DNA of 64,000 nucleotides from UBA11524 sp964464815 (lineage in GTDB: Bacteria > Bacillota > Clostridia > Christensenellales > Aristaeellaceae), in the NCBI GenBank assembly GCA_964464815.1, contig CAYXHF010000008.1, positions 3,736 to 67,735 on the forward strand, read 5' to 3'. Under the pieces are notes generated by a model, which searched no databases, was not told the origin of the DNA, and was given only the letters and a program-made list of their open reading frames with translations. The translations under genes and the position numbers were made by a program. Of the stretch, positions 53,045 through 61,257 are shown piece after piece (the stretch's first letter is position 1; the number at the start of each line of letters is the position of its first letter).

Positions 53045-54379
53045 TTAACCCGAAATCTTCAGCACGCCCGCATCCACCGAGGGTGCGCCGATGCTGCTGT
53101 TTTCAAACGTCAGGTCGTTGGCCACCTCGCGGATGTTCTTGAGCAGATCGTAGAAGTTGCCTGCCACCGTGATTTGCTCCACAGCGCGGCCGCGCTTGCC
53201 GTTTTCAATCAGATAGCCCTTGCTCAGCAGGCTGAAATCGCCGCTGGACGGATTCGCACCGGCATGCAGGCCGGACAGCTCGTTGATGACCAGGCCCTCG
53301 CCGACCGTCGCCATCAGCTCCTCCAAGGACTTTTCACCCGGCTGGAGATAGAAGTTCGTGGGGCTGACCGTGATGCTGCCGCCCGAGCGCGACGCGTTGC
53401 CGGTCGTCTCCACACCCTGCTTGCGCGCCGTGCGACGGTTGTGCAGCAGCGTCGTCAGCTTGCCCGCATCCACAACCTTCTTCGTGCGGGATGCGCTGCC
53501 CTCGCCGTCAAAGGCGCCGGTCGCAATGCCGCCCTTCATCAGCGGGTCGTCGATGATGGTCACGCCTTCTGCGGCAATGACCTCGCCTTCCTTGCCAGCC
53601 AGCAGCGACAGATTCTGCTGTGCCTGCTTGGCGGAGAAGACGCCCCAGAACGTCTGCAACAAGCTCTGCATCGCATCGTGGTGGAAGATAACGCGGTACT
53701 CGCCCGTCGGAACAGGTGCGCCACCCAGCTGTGCCACCGTCAGCGCCACCGCCTCACGGGCAATCTGCTCCGCATCCATTTCGTCAAAGAGATGCGCCAT
53801 CATGATTTTGCCATTAGAGGCCACCGAGTCGCCATCCTTGGCAACGACAGAGGTGTACCCTGCGAAGTAGTTGCCCTCGTCATTCAGGTTCAGGCCGTAG
53901 CTGTTGCGCAGCGTCACGGCGCTGTGGCTGGACATAACCATCGTGTTGGGCACCCTGACCACACGCGCATCGCCCTTGCAGGCCAGCTCCTCGATTTTCA
54001 GGCACTTCTCGATTTTCTGCTCTGCGGTAACGGTTGCCACGTCGTTTTCCACGGCCTCCACAGCCGGATAGGACGCCTCACCCGCGAAGATTTCGTCAAG
54101 CTCCTCTTCCTCCAGCAGATTGGCGGATTCCTTCACGCCCTCAATCATCTGCTGAATGGCGCTTTCGTCAAACGCCTCGGTGGACGAGTTGCCCATGCGG
54201 CCATTGTACATGCCGCGCAAAGAAACGCTGCGGCGTGCGCTCACGCTATAGTCGCTGATTTCTCCCGTCAGTGCGCCGACCCGGAAGTTTTCGCCTTCCT
54301 GATAATAAACCTCTGCCGGCTGAATGCCTGCCTGTGCAGCCGCCGCAAGCACTTTATCCAAAAACTCATTGATATTCAT
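53045..54379 (-). CDS. pmbA: TldD/PmbA-family protein, PmbA-like
   Basis: 444 residues; the non-catalytic partner of TldD in a heterodimeric protease that matures peptides such as microcins in other bacteria. Signatures are VYYQEGENFRVGALTGEISDY, SRSGGSITVSPTNFYLQPGE and the C-terminal GDFSLLSKGYLIENGKRGRAV. ATG 54379 has AGGAGGAG upstream; the frame to 54406 is an extension. It lacks HExxxH, which identifies it as the PmbA half. 13 nt downstream of tldD. Confidence 0.88.
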   Translation of the reverse strand: MNINEFLDKVLAAAAQAGIQPAEVYYQEGENFRVGALTGEISDYSVSARRSVSLRGMYNGRMGNSSTEAFDESAIQQMIEGVKESANLLEEEELDEIFAGEASYPAVEAVENDVATVTAEQKIEKCLKIEELACKGDARVVRVPNTMVMSSHSAVTLRNSYGLNLNDEGNYFAGYTSVVAKDGDSVASNGKIMMAHLFDEMDAEQIAREAVALTVAQLGGAPVPTGEYRVIFHHDAMQSLLQTFWGVFSAKQAQQNLSLLAGKEGEVIAAEGVTIIDDPLMKGGIATGAFDGEGSASRTKKVVDAGKLTTLLHNRRTARKQGVETTGNASRSGGSITVSPTNFYLQPGEKSLEELMATVGEGLVINELSGLHAGANPSSGDFSLLSKGYLIENGKRGRAVEQITVAGNFYDLLKNIREVANDLTFENSSIGAPSVDAGVLKISG

Positions 54380-54392
54380 TGCCTTCTCCTCC

Positions 54393-55775
54393 TTAGCGGC
54401 CGCCAACAGTGATGCTGCTGACGCGAATCATCGGCTGGCCAACGTCCGTCGGCACGCTGCCGCTCTTGGAGCCGCACATGCCCTGCGCCAGCTCCAGGTT
54501 CTTGCCCACACGGTCAATCTTCATCAAGATTTCGCTGCCGCGGCCAATCAGCGACGCGCCGCGCACAGGATGCGCAATCTTGCCATCCTTGACCAGATAG
54601 GCTTCCGCCACGGAGAAGTTGAATTCGCCCGTCGCCGGATTCACCGAGCCGCCGCCCATCTTGCGGGCGTACAGGCCATTGCCCATGGAGGAGATGATTT
54701 CCTCGTTGTCATCCTGACCCGCAGCGATATAGGTGCTGCGCATACGGCTGGTCGGCGCGTAAGCATAGCTCTCGCGGCGCGACGAACCCGTCAGCGGATG
54801 ATTCATCCGGCGGCTGCCGAGGCGATCCACCAGATAGCTCTTGAGGATGCCGTTCTCAATCAGCACCGTGTGCTGGCTGGGCGTGCCTTCGTCATCGACG
54901 TGGATGCTGCCCCAGTTGTTCGGCACCGTGCCATCGTCAATGGCCGTCACGCAGGGTGCCGCAATCTGCTGACCCAGCTTGCCGCAGAATTCGCTCACGC
55001 CGATGCCAACGCTGGTTGCTTCCAGCGAGTGGCCACATGCCTCGTGGAAAATAACGCCGCCAAAGCCGTTGTCGATGGCCACCGGCATCACACCCGCCGG
55101 GCAAACCGGCGCATGCAGCATCGTCACCGCCTGCTTGGCCGCCATTTCGCCATACATTTCGGGATTGACGCGCTCGTCAAATAGCTCAAAGCCCATCGAC
55201 GCACCCGGGCCTTCGCTGCCGGACTGGTTTTCCGTGCCATTGCTGGCCACCGCCACCACGAACAAGCGCGTCTGCACGCGGCGATCGGTCACGAACACGC
55301 CTTCCGTGTTGCAGATGCACACGTCCTGCACATGATCCAGATAATCCGCAGACACCTGCACAATTTCCGGAGAAACACGACGTGCCGCAGCCTCTGCCGC
55401 GCGAATCTTCTCGGCCTTTACCTCAGCCTTAACATCCGTGGGCAGCAGACGAATCTCCTCCGGGCGCGCCGCATCCCACGCCTTGAACGGCTGCACGATG
55501 CAGCCCGCGCCACCACGCACGGCCGCAGCCGCCTGACGCGCGCAGTTCATCAGTCCCTCATAGCTTGTATCGTTTGTGTAAACATAAATCGCATTCGTGC
55601 CACTGAACACGCGCACACCCGCGCCATGCTTCCGGCTGGTGGAAGCATTCTGCACCTTCCTGGTATGCATCGCCATCCGATGGTCAACGCGATCCTCCAT
55701 AAAGATTTCCGCAAAGTCGCCGCCGGTACGGACTGCTTCCTGCAATACCTCCCGCGCCACATTCTGGTCGAGCAT
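54393..55775 (-). CDS. tldD: TldD metalloprotease subunit
   Basis: 460 residues with the HExxxH zinc motif in VIFHEACGHSLEATSVG (His244 to His249), followed by the Cys-containing GVSEFCGKLG. SYAYAPTSRMRSTYIAAGQD and FNFSVAEAYLVKDGKIAHPV are family segments. ATG 55775 is 10 nt from AAGGA inside the longer open frame to 55805, which has no ribosome binding site. It forms an operon with pmbA; no precursor peptide gene was found nearby. Confidence 0.92.
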   Translation of the reverse strand: MLDQNVAREVLQEAVRTGGDFAEIFMEDRVDHRMAMHTRKVQNASTSRKHGAGVRVFSGTNAIYVYTNDTSYEGLMNCARQAAAAVRGGAGCIVQPFKAWDAARPEEIRLLPTDVKAEVKAEKIRAAEAAARRVSPEIVQVSADYLDHVQDVCICNTEGVFVTDRRVQTRLFVVAVASNGTENQSGSEGPGASMGFELFDERVNPEMYGEMAAKQAVTMLHAPVCPAGVMPVAIDNGFGGVIFHEACGHSLEATSVGIGVSEFCGKLGQQIAAPCVTAIDDGTVPNNWGSIHVDDEGTPSQHTVLIENGILKSYLVDRLGSRRMNHPLTGSSRRESYAYAPTSRMRSTYIAAGQDDNEEIISSMGNGLYARKMGGGSVNPATGEFNFSVAEAYLVKDGKIAHPVRGASLIGRGSEILMKIDRVGKNLELAQGMCGSKSGSVPTDVGQPMIRVSSITVGGR

Positions 55776-55816
55776 GATTATTTCATCCTTTCCGGCCATA
55801 TTCACAGCCTGTACCC

Positions 55817-55845
55817 ATTATATCGTTTTTTTGCCGTTTTGTACA
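55817..55845 (-). promoter_or_regulatory. promoter of tldD-pmbA
   Basis: Minus strand: TGTACA (55845-55840), 17-bp spacer, TATAAT (55822-55817). The -10 is perfect and the -35 is weak. Confidence 0.55.
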
Positions 55846-55965
55846 GACACCAGCAGGAAAAACCACACGTCCCCGATTCTTCCAGAGAGAAAGTCGATGT
55901 TCTTTTTTTGTTTTCCTGATGCAGATGATTCCCGCATTTTCGCAAATGTGTTCCTATCGACATGG

Positions 55966-56013
55966 TACTGATTCGCCGGGAGCGCAGTTTCCCACACTCC
56001 CGGCGAATCAGTA
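55966..56013. repeat. 17-bp perfect inverted repeat
   Basis: TACTGATTCGCCGGGAG (55966-55982) pairs perfectly with CTCCCGGCGAATCAGTA (55997-56013) around a 14-nt loop and abuts the stop codon at 56014. There is no T tract on either side. Could be a terminator without U tract, or an end of a mobile element. Confidence 0.7.
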
Positions 56014-56442
56014 TTACTTTCTCACGACCCAAATGCACAGTGGCGTTTTCTCGTTTGGAACAACAAGCTTCTGCTCCTTAATCAGCTCCTCCATCAAAAA
56101 GGCAGCGACGTCAATGCGATGATGAATTTTCGCAATATCACCGCACTGATCCTTAAGGGCCGTCGGCACATGCTCGGCGAGAATCCTTTCTGCCTGATTC
56201 GATATGTCAATCATGCAGTTCGCAACTTCCTCAATGATGCCCGACAGGAGACTCGTGACTTTTTCAAACACCTCTTGCTCAAACACAAGGAAGTTCGCGG
56301 ACAGCTTGTTATTTTCGCTGAAAACAAACCTATTCTCGATGAGCCACGGAAGTGTGGGAATAGTCACAAGGTTGAGAGAGAAACAACCTTGAAAGAAGAA
56401 AAAGAAAGTTGAGGTAAGGTATTTCCTTCGTCTCTTTTGCAT
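56014..56442 (-). CDS. unidentified low-GC protein, possibly truncated
   Basis: A 142-residue open frame, clearly AT-richer than its neighbours. The first 30 residues (with five consecutive Phe) look like non-coding read-through. From about VTIPTLPWLIENRFVFSENN the sequence becomes protein-like, then helical (FEKVTSLLSGIIEEVANCMI), ending PLCIWVVRK. No good ribosome binding site lies before the annotated ATG. It follows an XRE fragment on the same strand and is probably a remnant of a larger imported gene. Confidence 0.45.
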   Translation of the reverse strand: MQKRRRKYLTSTFFFFFQGCFSLNLVTIPTLPWLIENRFVFSENNKLSANFLVFEQEVFEKVTSLLSGIIEEVANCMIDISNQAERILAEHVPTALKDQCGDIAKIHHRIDVAAFLMEELIKEQKLVVPNEKTPLCIWVVRK

Positions 56443-56480
56443 GCAACTATTTACTACACAGAATCATCATGAAAGAAGTT

Positions 56481-56627
56481 TCAGCAAGGTTTGCTTTTTC
56501 CAGTTTCCCAGCGATTCACTGTTGTAAAAGAAACTCCAAGTTCTTTTGCAAAAGCCTCTTGACTAAGAAAACTCTTCTGGCGAATGGCCTTCAAGCTATT
56601 TTCAAACTCCAAACTTGGCACCTCCAT
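56481..56627 (-). pseudogene. truncated XRE-type helix-turn-helix gene
   Basis: A 48-residue frame contains FENSLKAIRQKSFLSQEAFA and KELGVSFTTVNRWETGKSKP, a complete HTH with stop TGA (56481-56483) right after. The TTG at 56612, 7 nt from GGAGG, is a plausible start. Such HTHs usually begin longer proteins (restriction or methylase-associated), so this looks like the surviving N-terminus. Low GC. Confidence 0.6.
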
Positions 56628-56687
56628 AGCAAGTATATGTAGAGATTATAGCATGTCTATACTTTTTCTTCAAGCGAACACTCTACG

Positions 56688-56721
56688 AAAAAACATCGCA
56701 CAGTCAAAAACCATGCGATGT
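56688..56721 (-). terminator. terminator in the low-GC pocket
   Basis: ACATCGCA (56693-56700) pairs with TGCGATGT (56714-56721). On the minus strand T6 follows. Confidence 0.7.
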
Positions 56722-56727
56722 TTACAT

Positions 56728-56826
56728 TCAAATTGATACCATTTTCAAATATTTGTACACAGTTGGTCTGCTCAATCCACACAGCCTTGCAAACTCGCTC
56801 AGATTGATCTGACCTGAGAGGAAAGA
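56728..56826 (-). pseudogene. C-terminal fragment of a recombinase-like HTH
   Basis: One minus-strand frame reads GQINLSEFARLCGLSRPTVY KYLKMVSI, then stops (TGA 56730-56728). INLSEFARLCGLSRPTVYKY is the kind of HTH that ends serine recombinases and resolvases. No catalytic domain remains upstream, and a terminator follows. The remaining sequence up to 57000 shows no gene. Confidence 0.4.
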
Positions 56827-57004
56827 ATGTTGTGACTGAAGAGTTGTGACAGAGCAAACTTGTCTGAGCGGCAGGAGCAGAGCCTAATGACAGAAGCATG
56901 ACTGAAGAGGGCATGAAAAGAGGCCAGCCCCTTGCGGGACTGACCTATCATTTGGTCGGCTTACGCCGCCCATGTAGGCTGTTTTTAAGCCCATTTTGGT
57001 ATAA

Positions 57005-57547
57005 TTACTTGCCGAAGTAGCGGTTCAGCAGACCCTCGAAGGCCTTGCCGTGACGGGCTTCGTCGCGGGCCATTTCATGCACGGTGTCATGGATGGCGTC
57101 CAGGTTGAGCGCCTTGGCCAGCTTGGCCAGCTCGACCTTGCCCATGGTGGCGCCGTTTTCGGCTTCCACGCGCATCTGCAGGTTCTTCTTCGTGCTGTCG
57201 GTCACGACTTCACCCAGAAGCTCCGCGAACTTCGCGGCATGCTCCGCTTCTTCAAAGGCAGCCTTCTCCCAGTACAGGCCGATTTCCGGATAGCCTTCAC
57301 GATGCGCCACACGCGCCATCGCCAGGTACATGCCCACTTCGGTGCATTCGCCCTGGAAGTTTTCACGCAGACCCTGGATGATTTCCTCCGGCGCGCCCTT
57401 TGCCACACCGACCACATGCTCCGCCGCCCAGCTCATGTTCTGGTCCTGCTTGATGAACTTGCTGGCCGGTGCCTTGCAAACCGGGCACTGCTCCGGCGCC
57501 TGATCACCCTCGTGCACATAACCGCAAATGCTGCAAACCCACTTCAT
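57005..57547 (-). CDS. rubrerythrin with N-terminal rubredoxin domain
   Basis: A 180-residue peroxide-scavenging non-haem iron protein. The rubredoxin-like domain is N-terminal (MKWVCSICGYVHEG and CPVCKAP), the reverse order of classical rubrerythrin. The diiron four-helix domain follows (NFQGECTEVGMYLAMARVA, FEEAEHAAKFAELLGE, MARDEARHGKAFEGLLNRYF). GGAGG at 9 nt fixes ATG 57547. In anaerobes this protein protects against H2O2. Monocistronic with a promoter at 57624-57652. Confidence 0.93.
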   Translation of the reverse strand: MKWVCSICGYVHEGDQAPEQCPVCKAPASKFIKQDQNMSWAAEHVVGVAKGAPEEIIQGLRENFQGECTEVGMYLAMARVAHREGYPEIGLYWEKAAFEEAEHAAKFAELLGEVVTDSTKKNLQMRVEAENGATMGKVELAKLAKALNLDAIHDTVHEMARDEARHGKAFEGLLNRYFGK

Positions 57548-57623
57548 AATACAATACCTCCATTTTTTATCTGGCCTGATGGCCGATTTTCCAATTTTCA
57601 TTCCGGCGTTTCCGCCTGATTGA

Positions 57624-57652
57624 AGTATACCCCAATTCCACCGTAAGTGAAA
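57624..57652 (-). promoter_or_regulatory. promoter of rubrerythrin
   Basis: Minus strand: TTTCAC (57652-57647), 17-bp spacer, TATACT (57629-57624). The gap 57653-57907 up to the GuaA-like gene is AT-rich and holds only a TTGACA (near 57858) without a matching -10. Confidence 0.5.
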
Positions 57653-57907
57653 CATAAAAAACAAATTTTTTTGAAAAACTTTTCTACTCGTAGGATTCGA
57701 CAAAAAGCGCTGAAATCCTTTCTAAAAAACACAATTTTCTCACGAAAGAAAAAAGGAGTTTTGCACCCGCAGGGCGAATGAATAGTAGAAGATTCTTTTG
57801 GTGATGATAGGAAGGCATTCTTGCTCCCCTGCGCCCTGTGCGCACCAAAGAAGCTTCTTGACATACTACAGTTTGTGAATGCTTTAGCATTAGGAGGAAT
57901 TTTTCGC

Positions 57908-59359
57908 ATGCAGGATTTGGTGGTCGTCGTCAATCTGAATACGTCAGCATGCCGTATGATTGCCCAGAAGCTTCGTGCGGAGCATTTCTATTGCCGCATC
58001 GTTTCTGCCACCTGCGCGGCGGAGGATATTCAGCGCATGAACGCCCGTGGCATTCTGCTGGCCGCCGGTGCGAGTGGCGAGGCGGTGGACGTGCCGTACA
58101 TGATGGACTATCTGCAAACGGGTCTGCCGATGCTGTGTGTGGGCGACGCGGCACTGACGCTGTGCCAGCGCTTGGGCGGCGAGCTGCTGCCCCTGACGGC
58201 CACGGAGGGCACGATGCAGATTCATCTGGATGCCGCCGACAACCTGCTGACGGACATTGAGGACACGGATCGCTATCAGCCGCAGCTGCGTTGCATGTCG
58301 ATTGCCGAAGAACAGGCCGCGCCGATTGCCACGACGGAGCAGGGTCTGCTGGGCTTCCACGCGCGTCACCGGGATGTATGGGGCTTCTCCTTCCAGATGG
58401 AGCGCAACGACCCGTTCACCAGCCATTTGTTGATTCGCTTCTGCCAGCACATTTGCGCCTGCACACCCTGGTGGACGCATCAGGCGCTGATTGACCGTGC
58501 GCGGGAGGAAATTGACCGCGCGGCCAACGGTGGCAGTGCGCTATGCAGCCTATCCGGCGGTGTGGACAGCGGTGTCTGCGCGGTGCTGGGCAATTTAGCG
58601 ATTGGCCATCGTTTACACTGTATTTTCATTGATTCCGGCCTTCTACGCAAGGACGAGAGCGAGCAGGTCATGGCGTACTATCACGACAGCCTCGGCCTGA
58701 ATCTACGCCGCATTGATGCACGCGAAGAGTTCCTGACGGCGCTTGCCGGTGTAACGGACGCCGCGGAAAAGGAGCGCATCGTCACCGAACGCATGATGTC
58801 CATTCTCAGCCGGGAGGCCGCCGCGATTGACGACATTCGTCTTGTCATTCAGGGCACGAACGTATCCGACACGCTCTATCAGCCGCACACCGGCAGCACG
58901 ATTGACGGGCTACCCATCATCGAGCCGGTTCGGGAGCTATTCAAGGACGAGATTCGCCAGGTCGGTCAGGAGCTTGGCATGCCGCCGGCGCTTGTGAATC
59001 GTCAGCCCTTCCCTGGCAGCGGGCTTGCGTCGCGCATTCTCACGAACGTGACGGCGGAGCGTCTGGAGGTTCTCCGCGAGGCGGATGCCATCTTCCGGCG
59101 CGAAGTTGAAGAGAGCAATCAGAATCGTCGTCTATGGCAATATTTTGCGGCATTAACGGAGTCCCCGTTTATTGACACCGGGTATGTGATTACGTTACGT
59201 GCGGTGCAAGCCGCCGAGGGTGCTGGCGGGAACACGGCGCGATTCACGCCCGATTTACTGGAGCGTGTTGCGGCGCAGATTCTTACGCAATGTCCGCAAG
59301 TACAGCGTGTGATGTATGATTTAACGCCGAGCAAGTCGTATCAGCAGGCAAATCAATAA
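57908..59359 (+). CDS. divergent GuaA-like protein (ATP pyrophosphatase with degenerate glutaminase)
   Basis: 483 residues arranged like GMP synthase: class-I glutaminase-like domain (about 1-190), ATP-pyrophosphatase, then dimerisation domain. ATG 57908 follows AGGAGG. The ATP loop SLSGGVDSG (about 215-222) is intact. In the glutaminase part a Cys sits at residue 77 (LPMLCVGD), but the catalytic His-Pro-Glu of FHPE reads FQME (Gln163), so the triad is broken. HPFPGPGLA reads QPFPGSGLA, and the usual C-terminal TIEWE is absent. It may use free ammonia or have another substrate. Confidence 0.8.
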   Translation: MQDLVVVVNLNTSACRMIAQKLRAEHFYCRIVSATCAAEDIQRMNARGILLAAGASGEAVDVPYMMDYLQTGLPMLCVGDAALTLCQRLGGELLPLTATEGTMQIHLDAADNLLTDIEDTDRYQPQLRCMSIAEEQAAPIATTEQGLLGFHARHRDVWGFSFQMERNDPFTSHLLIRFCQHICACTPWWTHQALIDRAREEIDRAANGGSALCSLSGGVDSGVCAVLGNLAIGHRLHCIFIDSGLLRKDESEQVMAYYHDSLGLNLRRIDAREEFLTALAGVTDAAEKERIVTERMMSILSREAAAIDDIRLVIQGTNVSDTLYQPHTGSTIDGLPIIEPVRELFKDEIRQVGQELGMPPALVNRQPFPGSGLASRILTNVTAERLEVLREADAIFRREVEESNQNRRLWQYFAALTESPFIDTGYVITLRAVQAAEGAGGNTARFTPDLLERVAAQILTQCPQVQRVMYDLTPSKSYQQANQ

Positions 59360-59361
59360 AA

Positions 59362-59405
59362 AAAGGGCATTGGACAGGGCAAAAACTCCCCTGGCCAATG
59401 CCCTT
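59362..59405 (+). terminator. terminator of the GuaA-like gene
   Basis: AAAGGGCATTGG (59362-59373) pairs with CCAATGCCCTTT (59394-59405), 3 nt after the stop. Confidence 0.75.
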
Positions 59406-59460
59406 TCCACATCAAAAAAACATTTTTACGCGGAAAGAATCAAAAATATCGCGTCAACTC

Positions 59461-59651
59461 CATCGCGAAAAGGGTGTCGAGAGGGCTGAAAGGCCTTCGC
59501 AGGTCAAGGGTGGCGCCCTTGTGGGGGCTGGGGCAACGCCCCAGAAGTGCAATCAAGAAAGCGTAGACAATCCTCTTCACAGCACTGCAAAGCACGCGCT
59601 CGCAAACGCGCGAAGACTAGCTTTCTTCCCGCATGGCAAGAAACAAGCATG
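59461..59651 (-). repeat. dispersed structured repeat, copy B
   Basis: The reverse complement aligns end to end with 35528-35718 at roughly 80% identity by eye. Hairpins are kept despite base changes: CTGGGGC-GTT-GCCCCAG and AAGGGCGCCACCCTT here against CTGGGGT-TTT-ACCCCAG and CAGGACGCTGTCCTG in copy A. It sits directly beside the 124-bp tandem array. Confidence 0.8.
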
Positions 59652-59705
59652 ATTTAATAGAATTGCTTGGTTTTCTTTGTTGCGGCTAGATTTTGCTTGC
59701 TAGAA

Positions 59706-60410
59706 CCAGAGGACTTTCCGGTCGCCCTCTGGACTCCTTCGGTTGCCGACTTTTGGGAGTTGTATTGTTTTGATTCTTTTTGGATATAGCTTGTTTTTTT
59801 CCTTTGCGGCTGGGCTTTCTTTGCTAGAACCAGAGGGCTTTCCGGTCGCCCTCTGGACTCCTTCGGTTGCCGACTTTTGGGAGTTGTATTGTNNNNNNNN
59901 NNNNNNNNNNNNNNNNNNNNNNNNNNNNNNNNNNNNNNNNNNNNNNNNNNNNNNNNNNNNNNNNNNNNNNNNNNNNNNNNNNNNNNNNNNNNTTTGATTC
60001 TTTGGGGATATAGCTTGTTTTTTTCCTTTGTGGCTGGGCTTTTCTTGCTGCAACCAGAGGGCTTTCCGGTCGCCCTCTGGACTCCTTCGGTTGCCACCTT
60101 TGGGCGTTGTATTGTTTTGTTTCTTTTTTTGATATAGCTTGTTTTTTTCCTTTGCAGCTGGGCTTTTCTTGCTGCAACCAGAGGGCTTTCCGGTCGCCCT
60201 CTGGACTCCTTNNNNNNNNNNNNNNNNNNNNNNNNNNNNNNNNNNNNNNNNNNNNNNNNNNNNNNNNNNNNNNNNNNNNNNNNNNNNNNNNNNNNNNNNN
60301 NNNNNNNNNNNCGGTTGCTGACTTTTGGGAGTTGTTTTGATTTGTTTTTTTTTTTTTGATATAGCTTGTTTTTTTCCTTTGCGGCTGGGCTTTCCTTGCT
60401 GCAACCAGCA
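59706..60410. repeat. 124-bp tandem repeat array with two assembly gaps
   Basis: Units begin with CCAGAGGGC-TTTCCGGTC-GCCCTCTGG (a perfect 9-bp hairpin) at 59706, 59830, 60054 and 60178. The period is 124 bp where uninterrupted. A T-rich stretch GATATAGCTTGTTTTTTTCC follows in each unit. Two runs of exactly 100 N (59893-59992 and 60212-60311) are scaffold gaps of unknown true length, so copy number is uncertain. Open frames run through because the unit lacks stops on the minus strand; coding is unlikely. Confidence 0.88.
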
Positions 60411-60500
60411 TTACGTAGGTAGAACATGCCTTGAACGCAACACTTTTTTTCTAACGCACCACACGTGCGTCTATTTTTCAATCACACCCGCCACATATCC

Positions 60501-60542
60501 GGCTCCCTTGTGTAAAGGGAGCTGTCAGCCGCTCCGGCTGAC
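60501..60542. repeat. short double-hairpin dispersed element
   Basis: GCTCCCTT-gtgt-AAAGGGAGC (60502-60522) is followed at once by GTCAGCCG-ctc-CGGCTGAC (60524-60542) and then TGAGGGATTG. I recall closely similar CTCCCTT...AAGGGAGCTG...CTGAGGGA elements scattered through gut Firmicute genomes. Apart from this, 60411-60600 shows nothing. Confidence 0.65.
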
Positions 60543-60601
60543 TGAGGGATTGTCGCCACGTATCCAGCCTGCCACGCTCATTCCACACCCTTTTCCTCCA
60601 A

Positions 60602-60638
60602 AACAAAAACAAACCGCCCGGCATTTGATACCGGACGG
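60602..60638 (-). terminator. terminator of the zinc-ribbon gene
   Basis: CCGCCCGG (60614-60621) pairs with CCGGACGG (60631-60638, one mismatch). On the minus strand TTTGTTTTTG follows. Confidence 0.75.
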
Positions 60639-60714
60639 CTGTGGGAAACCTGTTTTGTGAAACCCGACCGGCGTGGTCAGGCCAATTGCAAGAGACTGTC
60701 AGAAGCGTTGGGGA

Positions 60715-60996
60715 TTAACCACGACGCGCTGCGAAGCACTCGCTGCAATAGACAGGGCGATCTTCCCTGGGCTGGAAGGGAACCTTGGTGGCGCGGCCAC
60801 ACTCGGCGCAGACGGCATCGAAGAATTCGCGAGAACCAGCGGTCGCGGGACGGCTGGCCTTGCGGGCCTGACGGCAAGCCTTGCAACGGGTCGGCTCGTT
60901 CTGGAAGCCCTTCTCGGCGTAGAATTCCTGTTCACCGGCAGTGAAAACGAATTCATTGCCGCAGTCTTTGCAAACCAGCGTCTTATCAGTGTACAT
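60715..60996 (-). CDS. zinc-ribbon protein with four CxxC motifs
   Basis: A 93-residue protein. LVCKDCGNEFVFTAGEQEFY then AEKGFQNEPTRCKACRQAR form the first ribbon, and AVCAECGRATKVPFQP with YCSECF the second. The first half is a widespread small zinc-ribbon type of Firmicutes; role unknown, possibly nucleic-acid binding. The start codon has only a G5 run upstream as ribosome binding site. A leader of about 250 nt with extensive structure precedes it. Confidence 0.85.
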   Translation of the reverse strand: MYTDKTLVCKDCGNEFVFTAGEQEFYAEKGFQNEPTRCKACRQARKASRPATAGSREFFDAVCAECGRATKVPFQPREDRPVYCSECFAARRG

Positions 60997-61028
60997 GGTA
61001 TTGGAAACCCCCTGAATGATTAAAATAG

Positions 61029-61251
61029 GCGACTCCTTTGGCTGACCTGGTCTTTGACCCCACACTCGCCGTCTGGGAGGTAGCTCAACGCATCTGCGCC
61101 CTCACGCACTCCTCTCGGAATCATGCACGCACGTTCCGGACGGTCTTACCTCTAAACCGCACCATGCTCCCCGGTACTTTGACCGGATTACGTGGACCGC
61201 TTTGCCTGCGACTGGCATCGGCTTGCAACCACAGACCCAAAGGAATCAACC
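61029..61251 (-). ncRNA. candidate structured RNA (leader of the zinc-ribbon gene or separate ncRNA)
   Basis: A consensus-like promoter at 61258-61286 fires into about 220 nt without a good frame. The ends close as an 11-bp helix: GATTCCTTTGG at the 5' side (61247-61237) with CCAAAGGAGTC at the 3' side (61041-61031). Inside are GGTCT/AGACC, the hairpin CCGGT-caaagt-ACCGG and GAGGTA/TACCTC interleaved with CCGTC/GACGG, which would form a pseudoknot. No strong terminator separates it from the downstream gene. The RNA family could not be named. Confidence 0.55.
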
Positions 61252-61257
61252 GCGCTC

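Noticed and set aside
53045..55775. RiPP biosynthetic cluster around TldD/PmbA
   Set aside because: No small precursor gene, cyclase or exporter is adjacent; the pair is widespread as a housekeeping protease.
57653..57907. Purine riboswitch before the GuaA-like gene
   Set aside because: No three-way-junction core or terminator/antiterminator was found; only AT-rich sequence and a TTGACA without a -10.
59706..60410. CRISPR array
   Set aside because: Units are 124 bp and nearly identical throughout, without short repeats alternating with unique spacers; no cas genes nearby.
59654..60481. Lys/Gln-rich repeat protein read from the minus strand
   Set aside because: The 124-bp unit is not a multiple of three, the frame rotates, two gaps interrupt it and no ribosome binding site is present.
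61070..61160. tRNA-like D-arm sequence on the plus strand (GGTAGCTCAACGC)
   Set aside because: No acceptor or T arm can be folded around it; the region fits the minus-strand structured RNA better.
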